DNA of 34,188 bases from an uncultured Lachnospiraceae bacterium (GTDB lineage: Bacteria > Bacillota > Clostridia > Lachnospirales > Lachnospiraceae): assembly GCA_947174505.1 (NCBI GenBank), contig CAMWJF010000045.1:1-34188 (forward strand). Reading direction: 5' to 3'. Below are positions 1 through 8,567 of the stretch, in pieces. The notes below the pieces were generated by a model that did no database searches, was not told the DNA's origin, and saw only the letters and a program-made list of their open reading frames with translations. The position numbers and the translations under genes are program-made. Each line of letters opens with the position of its first letter. Within the stretch, counting starts at the first letter, position 1.

Positions 1-2
1 AT

Positions 3-425
3 GTTTTTTTTCAGAAACGTGATTACAAAACCACTGTTGCCTGCATCGAATGGTTACGCAGTACATTACGACCGGGGTATCCTCCTGAAACTTCTACTTG
101 GTTTGACAAGTATGATTGTGTTCTTCTTGTACTTTGTGCAGAGACTTATTGTGCCATGGGAGATCTGGGAGCGGCTCGTGACTATCTGACAAAGGCTGCA
201 AAACAAGCTGCCCGGTTTGATGGGGTGGACAGCAGCAAAATCTACGGATCAAAATTGTTTGCAGAAATGGGAATTATGAATCAGCCCCACTATGACAACT
301 TCGGAAGGACTGCTATGGAAGCTGTAGAGCGAAGGGTAATGAAAGATGCAGAGTTTGTGCCGCAGCTCCCGGCTATTTGGGCTGAGATAAGAAAGGATAT
401 AGAAAAAGCGAATGCAATGATATAA
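3..425 (+). CDS. C-terminal part of an unrecognised helical (TPR-like) protein, cut by the window edge
   Basis: The frame beginning at base 3 is open from the left edge to the TAA at 423-425, so this is the 3' end of a longer gene. The short ATG-initiated frames starting at 1 and 156 are not independent genes. The visible 140 residues begin with a segment reading QKRDYKTTVACIEWLRSTLR, followed by a helix containing CAETYCAMGDLGAARDYLTK. That looks like one TPR-type helical hairpin of the kind found at the C-terminus of some regulators and scaffolds. A charged helical tail ends in EIRKDIEKANAMI. No catalytic motif is visible and I do not recognise the family. The next gene starts 42 bases downstream with its own ribosome binding site, so co-transcription is possible. 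Confidence 0.6.
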   Translation, partial: VFFQKRDYKTTVACIEWLRSTLRPGYPPETSTWFDKYDCVLLVLCAETYCAMGDLGAARDYLTKAAKQAARFDGVDSSKIYGSKLFAEMGIMNQPHYDNFGRTAMEAVERRVMKDAEFVPQLPAIWAEIRKDIEKANAMI

Positions 426-467
426 TTAACCCAGGTAATAGAGCGGCCAATCAGGAGGAGACATAGC

Positions 468-1478
468 GTGAGGAAAGTATATAAAAATTTTATAAGGTCT
501 ATTGTAGCAGCAGGTTGTATTTGTCTGTTGACAGGATGCGGGAGTGTAAAATCATATTCAGTTACGGAAACAATGGTAAATGCTGAAGAAATATCAGAGG
601 AACAATTTTTGGAAATTTTATCTCCTGAAAAAGTTGTGCTTTGTCAAGTTGTCGAACCAAATGAAGTCATTGCATTTATTCAAAATGAAAAAATGGAAGA
701 ATGGGAGGATGTAAGGGAAATTCCAGTGCAGGCGGAATTGCAATATATCATTATCTCTTATGAAAAAGTAACGGAGAATTTTTGGCTGGAAAAAGGAGCG
801 CCTGAAATTAATATAGGAAAATATGCTCTTTACGAAGATAACGGAGATTTTTATGTTGAGGATGTTTTTGAAGGTTATTCTGGGTATTGCCGCATTCCGG
901 CGTCAGCAGGAGAATATATAATGAAAGTGGCGAGGAATGGTTCTGATATTTTATACAAAAATGATATTTTTGCCTCATGGGGTATAAATGATTTTGGCAT
1001 TGAAAATAGAGAGGAAGCTGTTTTAAAGAAGCCGGATAAAATCTTTAAATCAGAAAACGACGACGGTTATCATTTATATAGTGCAGAAGAACTTGCAAAG
1101 GTTTCTAAAGAACAAAAATTAGAAATTTTTGACCAGAATTCAGAGCTTGTTTGCACAATGAAGGATTTAGGAGAAATAGCAGATTTTTATAATCAGATAA
1201 AACGTGAAACATGGTTGGAAATTGAACGTCTGCCCGAAGAAAAAAGTAACATATGTGAAATAACGATTTATCAACTGGAGCGGCATACAAGAGAGAAAAA
1301 TCTGATTGAAAATGAAAAATTGATATTATTTGAAGCTCAAAATCGATACTATATACATGATATTATTCCAGGTTATTCAGAAGGTATTGATGATATGGAG
1401 AGTTTTTACTCCATTCCAAATGATATTGGAAACTATATTATCACCACATTACAACTTTATAAAAGAAATGCCGTATGA
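468..1478 (+). CDS. Lipoprotein with two internally similar halves, function unknown
   Basis: This is a 336-residue predicted lipoprotein starting at GTG 468, with an AGGAGGAG ribosome binding site at 453-460. The N-terminus has a basic start, a hydrophobic stretch and a lipobox LLTGC with the lipidated cysteine at residue 24, so it should be anchored on the outer face of the membrane. The mature part seems to contain two copies of one fold. One half ends in FYVEDVFEGYSG, then CRIPASAGEYIM. The second ends in YYIHDIIPGYSE, then YSIPNDIGNYII. Each copy is preceded by a strand-rich segment. Base composition is clearly more AT-rich than the genes that follow, which suggests a different origin. 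A strong terminator follows. The family is not recognised; an immunity-like or sensor lipoprotein is possible but unsupported. Confidence 0.7.
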   Translation: MRKVYKNFIRSIVAAGCICLLTGCGSVKSYSVTETMVNAEEISEEQFLEILSPEKVVLCQVVEPNEVIAFIQNEKMEEWEDVREIPVQAELQYIIISYEKVTENFWLEKGAPEINIGKYALYEDNGDFYVEDVFEGYSGYCRIPASAGEYIMKVARNGSDILYKNDIFASWGINDFGIENREEAVLKKPDKIFKSENDDGYHLYSAEELAKVSKEQKLEIFDQNSELVCTMKDLGEIADFYNQIKRETWLEIERLPEEKSNICEITIYQLERHTREKNLIENEKLILFEAQNRYYIHDIIPGYSEGIDDMESFYSIPNDIGNYIITTLQLYKRNAV

Positions 1479-1535
1479 GACAGAAGAAAGAATCAAAACT
1501 CGCCCCACTCCAACCGTCATCAGTATAGCAGCGTT

Positions 1536-1576
1536 AGAGCATATAGAAATTGAGAATCTATATGCTCTCTTTTTTT
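1536..1576 (+). terminator. Intrinsic terminator after the lipoprotein gene
   Basis: A perfect 12-bp stem (AGAGCATATAGA at 1536-1547 with TCTATATGCTCT at 1557-1568) encloses a 9-base loop and is followed by a T-rich tract ending at 1576. It separates the AT-rich lipoprotein gene from the PadR operon. Confidence 0.85.
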
Positions 1577-1648
1577 GCCATTGCTTCTGTTTGCTCTTCA
1601 GGATATTGTTTCGAGCGGTTAAATTTTAGAAAACAGAAAAAATATAGG

Positions 1649-1733
1649 TTGACAAATAATATTATATGTCATATAGTATGTGTAGAAACAATATTATACG
1701 AGATATAATATTAGATGAATAAATAATATTATA
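1649..1733 (+). promoter_or_regulatory. Promoter and probable autoregulatory operator of the PadR operon
   Basis: A near-consensus sigma-A promoter is visible: TTGACA at 1649-1654, a 17-bp spacer and TATAGT at 1672-1677. The 9-mer AATATTATA occurs three times on this strand, at 1658-1666, 1690-1698 and 1725-1733, so starts are 32 and 35 bp apart. The middle copy is followed after 5 bp by its exact inverse at 1704-1712, giving a 9-5-9 palindrome just downstream of the -10 box. PadR regulators commonly repress their own operon from palindromes overlapping the promoter. That this is the PadR operator is inference. Confidence 0.75.
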
Positions 1734-1814
1734 GATCAACAACAGAGGTGAGCGAAGGGAGGATAACTCCAGAAAAGGATGAAGTATGTAAAAAGGAAGA
1801 AAGGAGTCATTTAC

Positions 1815-2141
1815 ATGGTTTTTAACACAGGTGCGGCATTGCTGGACGCTATCGTGCTGGCCGTTGTGTCCCATGAGACGGAAGGAACTTATGGCTATAA
1901 GATCACGCAGGAGGTGCGACTGGTCATAGAGATTTCCGAGTCCACCCTGTATCCGGTTTTGCGGAGGCTGCAAAAGGATGAATGTCTGCAGATTTACGAC
2001 ATGGAGTGCGCGGGAAGGAACAGGCGTTATTACCGGATTACGGAGAAGGGAAGGGCACAGCTGAATCTTTATATCAGCGAGTGGTATCGGTATTCTGCCA
2101 AATTGAACAGTATCTTTGAGGGAGGACTTAAGAATGAATAG
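1815..2141 (+). CDS. PadR family transcriptional regulator
   Basis: A 108-residue PadR-type winged-helix regulator. The N-terminus (TGAALLDAIVLAVV), the YGYKITQEV segment, the recognition-helix region ESTLYPVLRRLQKDE and the wing GRNRRYYRITEKGR are all typical of the family. An in-frame ATG at 1779 exists, but the ATG at 1815 is chosen because AGAAAGGAG lies at a proper distance before it and because it gives the usual family length. The gene overlaps the next one by 8 bases, indicating translational coupling. PadR proteins often control a downstream envelope operon and themselves. The three AATATTATA boxes upstream are the likely target. The inducing signal cannot be told from sequence. Confidence 0.92.
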   Translation: MVFNTGAALLDAIVLAVVSHETEGTYGYKITQEVRLVIEISESTLYPVLRRLQKDECLQIYDMECAGRNRRYYRITEKGRAQLNLYISEWYRYSAKLNSIFEGGLKNE

Positions 2142-3009
2142 AGCGGAATTTATGAGCAGACTGACCGCGCTTCTACAGGACGTGCCGCCTGCGGAGCGGG
2201 AGGAGGCGATCACCTACTATAACGAATACTTTGACGATGCGGGCGAGGGAAACGAGGCGGGCGTGATTGCGGCCCTTGGATCGCCGGAGGAGCTTGCCCG
2301 GTCGATCAAAGCAGGGCTTTCTGACGGCGGAAGCGGGGGCGAGTTTACGGAGTCCGGGTTTCACGGCTACGAGCAGAGAAGTAAAAATCAGGTTATGCCA
2401 ACTGACCAGCGACAGGACGGAGGACAAAGCGGCGCGCAGACAGGCGGATTTCAGGGGAATGCTTACGGCCAGCAGGCGAACGGCGCGGGAAACGCATACG
2501 GCGCTTACGGCCAGCAGGCGAACGGCGCGGGAAACACATACGGAGCTTACGGCCGGCAGGCAGATACAAACGGGAATCCTTACGGACAGCAGACGGGCGG
2601 ACAGGGCAGGCCGCAGAAGAAGCCTTTGACAGGCGGCCAGATCGCGCTGATTATCGTGCTGGCAGTGGTGCTTTCCCCGGTCTGGATCGGTGTGCTGGGC
2701 GGTCTTTTTGGCGGCGGTGTGGGTATACTGGCCGGGCTGCTCGGTGTTTTCATCGCATTTCTGGTGGTGGGCGTGGTGCTGACAGTGGTGGGTATTGCGC
2801 TGGTGATCGCCGGATTCGTGGCGCTGTTTAGCGCGCCGCTTGGAGGCTTATGCATGGTTGGAGGCGGTCTGATTATGGTGGCAGTGGGGCTGGTGTTCGT
2901 CTGGCTGATGGTGCTGGTGATCGGAACGGCGATTCCGGCACTGGTCAGGGGATGCGCGAATCTGTGCCACAGATTATTTAACAGGGACAGCGCTAAGATT
3001 GAAAATTAG
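2134..3009 (+). CDS. DUF1700/HAAS-domain membrane protein with Gly/Gln/Asn-rich repeats
   Basis: A 291-residue protein starting at ATG 2134, preceded by GAGGGAGGA and overlapping the PadR stop. Residues 1 to about 65 (MNRAEFMSRLTALLQDVP, then EEAITYYNEYFDDAGEG and ALGSPEELARSIKAGL) match the helical N-terminal domain of DUF1700/HAAS proteins, which are commonly encoded next to PadR regulators. A low-complexity linker follows, containing a 42-bp (14-residue) tandem repeat rich in Gly, Ala, Gln, Asn and Tyr. The C-terminal half is a series of hydrophobic segments, probably three to four membrane helices. With its PadR, DUF4097-like and PspC-like neighbours it suggests an envelope-associated module. 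Its molecular role is unknown. Confidence 0.82.
   Translation: MNRAEFMSRLTALLQDVPPAEREEAITYYNEYFDDAGEGNEAGVIAALGSPEELARSIKAGLSDGGSGGEFTESGFHGYEQRSKNQVMPTDQRQDGGQSGAQTGGFQGNAYGQQANGAGNAYGAYGQQANGAGNTYGAYGRQADTNGNPYGQQTGGQGRPQKKPLTGGQIALIIVLAVVLSPVWIGVLGGLFGGGVGILAGLLGVFIAFLVVGVVLTVVGIALVIAGFVALFSAPLGGLCMVGGGLIMVAVGLVFVWLMVLVIGTAIPALVRGCANLCHRLFNRDSAKIEN
2461..2586 (+). repeat. 42-bp in-frame tandem repeat inside the DUF1700 gene
   Basis: Units begin at 2461, 2503 and 2545 with GCTTACGGCC. The first two are almost identical over 42 bp and the third is degenerate. The period is a multiple of three, so copy-number changes would lengthen or shorten the flexible linker without breaking the frame. 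Confidence 0.8.
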
Positions 3010-3029
3010 AGAGGTTCAATCGCGGGATT

Positions 3030-3059
3030 TGTGTCTGCACGCTGTTTGTCACAAACCCG
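3030..3059 (+). repeat. 30-bp dispersed repeat, copy 1 (before the DUF4097 gene)
   Basis: TGTGTCTGCACGCTGTTTGT followed by CACAAACCCG; it matches 31861-31890 at 25 of 30 positions, and all five differences are transitions. Its TTTGTG/CACAAA ends can pair as a hairpin. It lies about 50 bases before the DUF4097-like start. Confidence 0.65.
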
Positions 3060-3110
3060 TAAACGATGTTTGGATTAGCACAGGAAAGCGGTGCGGAAAT
3101 GGAGAGAGAC

Positions 3111-4187
3111 ATGAAAAAATTTACAAAGGGCTGTCTGATGACAGCGTTGGTTCTGTTCCTTGTGGGGCTGGCCCTCAGCGTCGTGTGCGGACTGCTGGGA
3201 GGCTTCCGGCAGCTTTCGGAGATGAGCGGCACGGTGGATATTCCGTTAAGATGGTACCGCCATGCCGTGGGAGACTGGCGGATCGGTTCCTTGCGGGCGC
3301 CGGAATATGACGGGGACAGTTTGGAGAATATAGAAGAGATTGCTGATATGGAGGAGGTCCGCCAGTCGATAGACCGGGAGATGGAGAAGAAGCTGAAGAA
3401 CCTGGAAGGGCAAAAGGAACAGCTTGCGCTCACGGCGGAAACCCTCGGCAGTCTGGAGATTGACGTGGAGGACTGCAATGTGCTCATTCTGGAATCCGAG
3501 GATGCGCATGTGTGGTTCCTTGTGGACGGCGATTCCAACAGGCCTTACTACACCATAGAGAATGAGCACGGCAAAAGTGAGCTGTCCATTGAGAATGAGG
3601 TGGAGCACCATCTCGGGAACTGGCGCAGGGGACCCAATGACACCGTCTATCTGTGGCTGCCGAAGGGATGCGCGCTGGAGGAGTGTGACATAGACATGGG
3701 CGCAGGCTTTATGGGAAGCATATTCATTAACGCGCGGCAGATGAAGGTAAATCTGGGTGCCGGTCTGATTGAGACGGACGGCTTTGAGGCAGATGAACTG
3801 AGCCTTCTTGTGGGTGCCGGAGAGCTTATTGCCAGCCGCATCACAGCCGGGAAGGCGGACATCGAGATCGGCGCCGGACATCTGGGAATCGACGAACTGA
3901 CGGTAAGCGGTGAGACGGATGTGGAAGTGAGCATGGGGATGGCCGAGATCAACGGAACCCTGTCGGGAGATCTGGATATGGAGTGCGATATGGGCGAGAT
4001 CGTTATGCGCCTGACCGGGGCGGAGGACGACCACAGCTACAACGTGGAGTGCGGCATGGGCAGCGTTTCGGTGGGGAGCTACAGCCGCAGCGGTTTTGCG
4101 ACGGTCAAATCATGGAACAGTGGAAAAAACAGTAAATTTGATATAAACTGTAATATGGGAAATGTAAGCGTAATGTTTGAGGAGTAG
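3111..4187 (+). CDS. DUF4097-type beta-strand repeat protein with N-terminal membrane anchor
   Basis: A 358-residue protein. The start at ATG 3111 is preferred over 3066 and 3099 because GGAGAG lies 6 bases upstream and the resulting N-terminus (MKKFTKGCLMTALVLFLVG) is a good membrane anchor or signal. A charged helical segment follows (about residues 60-110). The C-terminal two-thirds are short repeating strands rich in Gly, Asp and Glu (DIDMGAGFMGSIFI, GAGLIETDGFEADELSL, GAGELIASRI, IEIGAGHLGIDELT, MGMAEINGTLSGDLDMECDMGEI), the pattern of DUF4097-like right-handed beta-helix proteins. It probably sits outside the membrane. It is the third gene of the PadR operon. No catalytic site is seen. 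Confidence 0.82.
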   Translation: MKKFTKGCLMTALVLFLVGLALSVVCGLLGGFRQLSEMSGTVDIPLRWYRHAVGDWRIGSLRAPEYDGDSLENIEEIADMEEVRQSIDREMEKKLKNLEGQKEQLALTAETLGSLEIDVEDCNVLILESEDAHVWFLVDGDSNRPYYTIENEHGKSELSIENEVEHHLGNWRRGPNDTVYLWLPKGCALEECDIDMGAGFMGSIFINARQMKVNLGAGLIETDGFEADELSLLVGAGELIASRITAGKADIEIGAGHLGIDELTVSGETDVEVSMGMAEINGTLSGDLDMECDMGEIVMRLTGAEDDHSYNVECGMGSVSVGSYSRSGFATVKSWNSGKNSKFDINCNMGNVSVMFEE

Positions 4188-4271
4188 GCTGCGAAAAGTT
4201 ATGTAAACTATTTGGCGGTGAGACTGCTCGCACACTACACAGGTGCGGTAAAGAATAAGGAGGAGCAGAGA

Positions 4272-4481
4272 ATGAACAACGATGTAAGAAAATTAATGAG
4301 ATCAAGAGGAAACAGGATGATATGCGGCGTCTGTGGGGGAATCGGGGAGTACCTGAACATAGACCCCACGCTGGTGCGCCTGATCTGGGCGCTGTGCTCC
4401 GCGGCCAGCGTCGGCATGGGTCTGATCGTCTATTTCATAGCTGCGGTTGTAATACCGGAGAACAATGACATTGTGATGTAG
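4272..4481 (+). CDS. PspC-domain small membrane protein
   Basis: A 69-residue protein with the compact PspC domain: a basic N-terminus (RKLMRSRGNRM), the signature ICGVCGGIGEYLNIDPTLVR, then a membrane segment (LIWALCSAASVGMGLIVYFIAAVVIPE). The start at ATG 4272 has a strong AAGGAGGAG eight bases earlier; the in-frame extension to 4212 has no comparable site. PspC-type proteins act at the inner membrane in envelope-stress responses in proteobacteria, and in Firmicutes they are often found beside DUF1700/DUF4097/PadR genes, as here. It lies 84 bases after the DUF4097-like gene, so it is probably the last gene of that operon, before the terminator at 4561. Confidence 0.9.
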   Translation: MNNDVRKLMRSRGNRMICGVCGGIGEYLNIDPTLVRLIWALCSAASVGMGLIVYFIAAVVIPENNDIVM

Positions 4482-4560
4482 CACATGGCAAAAGGAACAG
4501 ATGATGGCGGCAGATGGAGCGGCAGCAGCATAAAACGGCATTGAGCCGACAGGGTATAAG

Positions 4561-4602
4561 AAAAGGGCGGGAGGATACATGAAGTAAACCTCTCGCCCTT
4601 TT
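4561..4602. terminator. Bidirectional intrinsic terminator between convergent genes
   Basis: A 14-bp stem with one G-T pair (AAAAGGGCGGGAGG at 4561-4574, CCTCTCGCCCTTTT at 4589-4602) has T-tracts on both strands. It lies between the pspC-like gene and the convergent ECF gene and should stop transcription from both sides. Confidence 0.85.
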
Positions 4603-4617
4603 ACACACGTCAGGAAA

Positions 4618-5196
4618 TCAGATGGTAAAAAACAGCCCGGATTTCTTTAACGCCGGCCGCACCGCGTTGTACACCAGAACCGCCACAATCGTGGAGGTCA
4701 CCGCGTTGATGGAGGTAGAAGTGATATTCCACGCAAGCGTTACCTCTGCGGCGGGTTTTCCCAGAATCGCCAGCTTGTAAAAATAACCGACCAGCGGGTC
4801 AAAAATCACGTTGAACAGCAGGCCGCCCACAGCGGCGGCGAGAGACCATTTGTATACCTTTCTGGCGTCGGTCTCGGTGCTGATATGTGCGATTTTATGA
4901 GCGATCAGGCCTGTGATCAGGCCGATGCAGAATTTCAAAATAAAGGTTTTGGGAGCGTAGACCACATAAACCGGGTCGAAAAGGTCGCCGATGGTCATCC
5001 CGATGGCGCCGCCAAGTCCGCCGTACACGCCGCCGAGGAGCAGTGCGCCCAGCACACAGACGGCGTTTCCCAGATGAATGGAGGTCGCATCGCCGCCGGG
5101 CAGGGGAATTTTGATCTGTAAAAAGGTGAACACCACATAGGATAATGCGGCAAAGATACCCGTAAATACAACTTTCAGTAATTTCTCATTTTTCAT
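4618..5196 (-). CDS. ECF transporter S component (substrate-specific membrane subunit)
   Basis: A 192-residue, highly hydrophobic protein with five to six predicted membrane helices. It has the N-terminal pattern of S components of energy-coupling-factor vitamin transporters (KVVFTGIFAALSYVVFTF, then IHLGNAVCVLGALLLGG and GGLGGAIGMTIGDLFDP). The HLGN motif and GxxGG segment match the broad riboflavin-type (ECF-ribofla_trS) family. The vitamin or cofactor cannot be assigned from sequence. No EcfA or EcfT gene is present, so it probably shares an energising module encoded elsewhere (group II arrangement). It is transcribed away from the phosphorylase gene. GGAAAGGCGG precedes the start on the minus strand. 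I saw no recognisable riboswitch in its leader. Confidence 0.85.
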   Translation of the reverse strand: MKNEKLLKVVFTGIFAALSYVVFTFLQIKIPLPGGDATSIHLGNAVCVLGALLLGGVYGGLGGAIGMTIGDLFDPVYVVYAPKTFILKFCIGLITGLIAHKIAHISTETDARKVYKWSLAAAVGGLLFNVIFDPLVGYFYKLAILGKPAAEVTLAWNITSTSINAVTSTIVAVLVYNAVRPALKKSGLFFTI

Positions 5197-5325
5197 AGTG
5201 CAATCCGCCTTTCCAGCCTTTCAGTTTATCCCTATCTTATAGCAAACTGGCTTTTTGAAAAGTACCAATTTGCGAAATTTTTAGCATACCAGATTACAGC
5301 GCGTCTGAGACACAGGAGTCAGTTT

Positions 5326-5359
5326 CTAAAAAAAAGATACCAAAATAACAAAAGATACC
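5326..5359 (+). promoter_or_regulatory. Paired GATACC direct repeat upstream of the phosphorylase gene
   Basis: GATACC occurs at 5336-5341 and again at 5354-5359, exactly 18 bp apart, each preceded by an A-rich run. The first half with its flank (CT, eight A, GATACCA, 5326-5342) matches 16 of 17 bases with a site before the binding-protein gene at 9908-9924. Tandem direct repeats spaced by about two helical turns are typical of AraC-family activator sites. The AraC-type response regulator at 17049 is the natural candidate. A weak -10 (TAGGAT, 5384-5389) lies downstream; if used, it excludes translation from the ATG at 5388. Confidence 0.6.
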
Positions 5360-5441
5360 TTCATGCGGACCTCTTCTTTTATGTAGGATGAGAGAAACAG
5401 TCGGGGCGGCAGTCCTGATAAAAGAGGAAAGGAAGAGGCGT

Positions 5442-8400
5442 ATGAAACAGGGGCAGAAGAAATATATCATGAAAGATTACGGCAGAAAGTCAACTTTTGC
5501 TAGCTTTCTGCCTGGGATTGCCGGTCTGCAAGGCATTCCGATATGGTGCTATTATGTAAACCGCGGACAGGGTATTGTCAGCTTTGGCGTTGACAATAAG
5601 GACTGTGCGATCATGGAGTTTTATCCGGCACATGTGGCATACCAGAACGTGAAACGGACGGGATTCCGCACCTTTATCCGAAAAAACGGGAAGTATTCTG
5701 AGTGCTTTTCGCAGGAAAAATGGGAACAGGAAATGGAGATTGGCATGAACAGCCTGTCCCTGCAGGAAAGGAATGAGACAGAGAAACTGCATACCGGTGT
5801 GGATTACTTTATCCTGCCGGGGGAAAGGATTGGCGCCCTTGTCAGAAAGGTGAGCGTTACCAATGAGGATGACCGGGAAATTACACTGGAAATTCTGGAT
5901 GGCATGCCCGCGCTGATTCCTTACGGCGTAGATGCGGACAGTATGAAAAATATGACGCAGACGGCCAAGGCGTGGATGCAGGCGGAGGATCTGGAGGAGA
6001 AGGCGCCGTTTTTCCGCGTGCGCGCCAGTCTTGCAGACAGCGCGGCGGTGCAGGAGATTGCAGGGGGCAATTTCTCGTTTGCCTGTCTGGAGGATGGGAC
6101 GCGGCTTTCCCCGGTGGTTGACCCGGAGGCGGTGTTCGCCTACGACTGTTCGCTGCAGACGGCGGTTCGTTTTGCGCAGGATGGTCTTGCGGGCGTGTAC
6201 GCGCAGAAGCAGGCGGTGGCAAACCTACTGCCGTGCAGCTTTTACGGGGCGGAAAAGCAGTTAAAGCCGGGGGAGACGCTCACGCTGTATGAAGTGGTTG
6301 GGCAGGTGGAAAACAAGGAATACCTGAAACGGTTCCTGGCGGAAAAAAGGGACGGCGCTTATTTCGAGGAGAAGTGGGAGGAGGCGGAGGGCCTGCCTCT
6401 GGAACTGTGCAACGGTATCGCCACGAAAACCGCCTCGGAGAGTTTCGATATCTACTGCCGGTACACCTATATGGACAATCTGCTAAGGGGCGGCTATCCG
6501 ATTCCCCTGGGAAACAACAAGCTCTACTATGTCTATTCCAGAAAGCACGGGGATCTGGAGCGGGATTATAATTATTTCTCCATGCTGCCGGAGTTTTTCT
6601 CACAGGGGAACGGCAATTTCCGGGATGTAAACCAGAACCGCCGCTGCGACACGTTCTTTGCGCCCTTTGTAGGCAGGGAGAATATCAGGGTGTTTTACAG
6701 TCTGATCCAGTTGGACGGCTATAACCCGCTGGGGGTGGAGAAACTGACTTACCGTCTGGACAGGGAAAAGGCAAAAACGTTGTTTCAGGGAATAGAGGAG
6801 GCTGCGGCCGAAGAGCTGACAGCGTTTGCGGAGAACCCCTTTACGCCAGGCGCGCTGTGGGCAAAGCTGAACGATACGCTGGGCGAGTGGAAGGAGCCGC
6901 TGTTTTATCAGGTGATTGATTTCGCGGACAGTATGGTGAACGGCAAGTTCGGGGAAGGCTACTGGAGCGACCACTGGACTTATAATCTGGATCTGATCGA
7001 GGACTATCTGGAAGTCTATCCGGATAAGGAGCGGGAGATGCTTTATGAGGAGGAGTATACCTATTTTCTGTCGCAGATCCGTATCAACCGCCGGAGCAGG
7101 CGGTATGAGGAGACAGAGAAAGGGCTCCGCCAGTATCACGCGCTGGACGAGGAGAGCAGGAGAGACGGCTCCGAGAAACTGGTGCGGGCGCAGTACGGCA
7201 AGGGAGAGACGGTGTATGTCACCCTGATGGAAAAGCTGCTCCTTCTGTGCGCCACGAAATTTGCGGCGCTGGACGCCTACGGTATGGGCGTTGAGATGGA
7301 GGGCGGCAAGCCCGGGTGGTACGACGCCTTAAACGGTCTGCCGGGGTTGTTCGGGTCTTCCATGGCGGAGACTTATGAGCTTGCCAGAATGCTTCGCTAT
7401 ACGGTTGCGGCACTGGAAAAATACCCGGAGGAAGTGGCGGTCACGGAGGAGCTTGGCGATTTCATCGACGAGCTGAGGCTGGTCGTGCGGTTGGAAAAGG
7501 ACAGTCTGTCGCAGGAGGGAGAAATTCTCTCCTTCTGGAATCGGATTAACGACGTGAAGGAGCTTTATTGGGATAAGACCTATGACGGCATTTCCGGCAG
7601 AAAGAAAACATATGCAAGTGAGGCATTGGCGGATGCTTTAAAAGAGTGGGAAGTGTTCGTGGAGCGCGGCATCGAAAAGGCGTGCGCTTTCGGGGAGGGA
7701 ATTTGTCCGACCTATTTTTCCTACGCGGTGAAGAAATATGAAAAGAAAGCGGGCGGGATCGTGCCGCTCGGGTTCGAGGTGAAACCTGTTCCGGCCTTTC
7801 TGGAAGGGCCTGTCCGCTGCCTGAAACTGAATCTGCCGCCGGAGCAGAAGAAAGCCCTGTATGAGAAGGTGAAAAACAGCGGTCTGTATGATGAGAAACT
7901 GTCCATGTATAAGGTGAACGATTCACTGGAGCAGGCATCCTACGAGCTGGGCAGAGCCTGCGCCTTTACACCGGGGTGGCTGGAAAACGAGTCTATCTGG
8001 CTGCATATGGAGTATAAGTATCTGCTGGAGCTTCTGCGCAGCGGCATGTATGAGGAATTTTTTGGAGACTTCCATAAGGCGGCGGTGCCCTTTCTTGATC
8101 CGGCGGTTTATGGAAGGAGTATATATGAAAATTCATCTTTTATCGCAAGCAGCAGGAATCCCAATGAGAAGATTCACGGAAAGGGATTTGTGGCCAGACT
8201 TTCCGGCTCCACAATTGAGTTCATCAGCATGTGGAAGCTGATGATGTTCGGGCGGCATGTCTTTGCGATGGAAAACGGCGGGCTTGTCTTTGCGCCGGAA
8301 CCGGCCATTCCCGCTTATCTGATCCCTGAGGACGGCGTGATAGAGACGACGCTTCTGGGAGAGACGGCGGTGGTGTACCGGGGGGAAGGAAAACGGGATT

Positions 8401-8549
8401 ACATACCGGGGCAGTATGTGGTGAGGCGTATGCATTTTCTGTATAAAAATAAAAATGAGGCTGATGTGGAGACGGCATATGTCGTTGGAAAGCTGGCGCA
8501 GGATATCCGGGCAGGCAGGATGGAGCGGGTTGAGATCTGGCTCGGTTAG
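5442..8549 (+). CDS. Large GH94-clan oligosaccharide phosphorylase, probably GH149/GH161-like
   Basis: A 1035-residue cytoplasmic protein without signal peptide. The start at ATG 5442 is chosen over 5388 because AAAGGA lies 8 bases before it. The order is a beta-rich N-terminal domain ([28 protein letters not shown]), a linker, then a helical catalytic region with [13 protein letters not shown] around residues 390-402 (Asp395) and [11 protein letters not shown] at 505-515 (Asp510). One of these aspartates may be the general acid; this is inferred, not proven. Disaccharide-specific GH94 enzymes are about 800 residues, whereas GH149 and GH161 beta-1,3-glucan phosphorylases are about 1000-1200, which fits. 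These enzymes cleave beta-glucan oligosaccharides with phosphate to give glucose 1-phosphate. A GH94 beta-1,2-oligoglucan phosphorylase is the main alternative. The GH30 and transporter genes follow. Confidence 0.72.
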   Translation: MKQGQKKYIMKDYGRKSTFASFLPGIAGLQGIPIWCYYVNRGQGIVSFGVDNKDCAIMEFYPAHVAYQNVKRTGFRTFIRKNGKYSECFSQEKWEQEMEIGMNSLSLQERNETEKLHTGVDYFILPGERIGALVRKVSVTNEDDREITLEILDGMPALIPYGVDADSMKNMTQTAKAWMQAEDLEEKAPFFRVRASLADSAAVQEIAGGNFSFACLEDGTRLSPVVDPEAVFAYDCSLQTAVRFAQDGLAGVYAQKQAVANLLPCSFYGAEKQLKPGETLTLYEVVGQVENKEYLKRFLAEKRDGAYFEEKWEEAEGLPLELCNGIATKTASESFDIYCRYTYMDNLLRGGYPIPLGNNKLYYVYSRKHGDLERDYNYFSMLPEFFSQGNGNFRDVNQNRRCDTFFAPFVGRENIRVFYSLIQLDGYNPLGVEKLTYRLDREKAKTLFQGIEEAAAEELTAFAENPFTPGALWAKLNDTLGEWKEPLFYQVIDFADSMVNGKFGEGYWSDHWTYNLDLIEDYLEVYPDKEREMLYEEEYTYFLSQIRINRRSRRYEETEKGLRQYHALDEESRRDGSEKLVRAQYGKGETVYVTLMEKLLLLCATKFAALDAYGMGVEMEGGKPGWYDALNGLPGLFGSSMAETYELARMLRYTVAALEKYPEEVAVTEELGDFIDELRLVVRLEKDSLSQEGEILSFWNRINDVKELYWDKTYDGISGRKKTYASEALADALKEWEVFVERGIEKACAFGEGICPTYFSYAVKKYEKKAGGIVPLGFEVKPVPAFLEGPVRCLKLNLPPEQKKALYEKVKNSGLYDEKLSMYKVNDSLEQASYELGRACAFTPGWLENESIWLHMEYKYLLELLRSGMYEEFFGDFHKAAVPFLDPAVYGRSIYENSSFIASSRNPNEKIHGKGFVARLSGSTIEFISMWKLMMFGRHVFAMENGGLVFAPEPAIPAYLIPEDGVIETTLLGETAVVYRGEGKRDYIPGQYVVRRMHFLYKNKNEADVETAYVVGKLAQDIRAGRMERVEIWLG

Positions 8550-8567
8550 AGGAAAGGATGGAAATTT

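Noticed and set aside
1..189. 62-codon frame starting at base 1
   Set aside because: Frame 3 is open through the edge and continues into the downstream coding sequence; the first frame is a shadow of it.
1662..2213. 183-codon minus-strand frame over the PadR region
   Set aside because: It is antisense to PadR and its promoter, lacks a ribosome binding site and has no recognisable family features.
5197..5325. Riboswitch in the leader of the ECF S component
   Set aside because: No recognisable thiamine, riboflavin, cobalamin, folate or other aptamer core could be found by eye on the minus strand.
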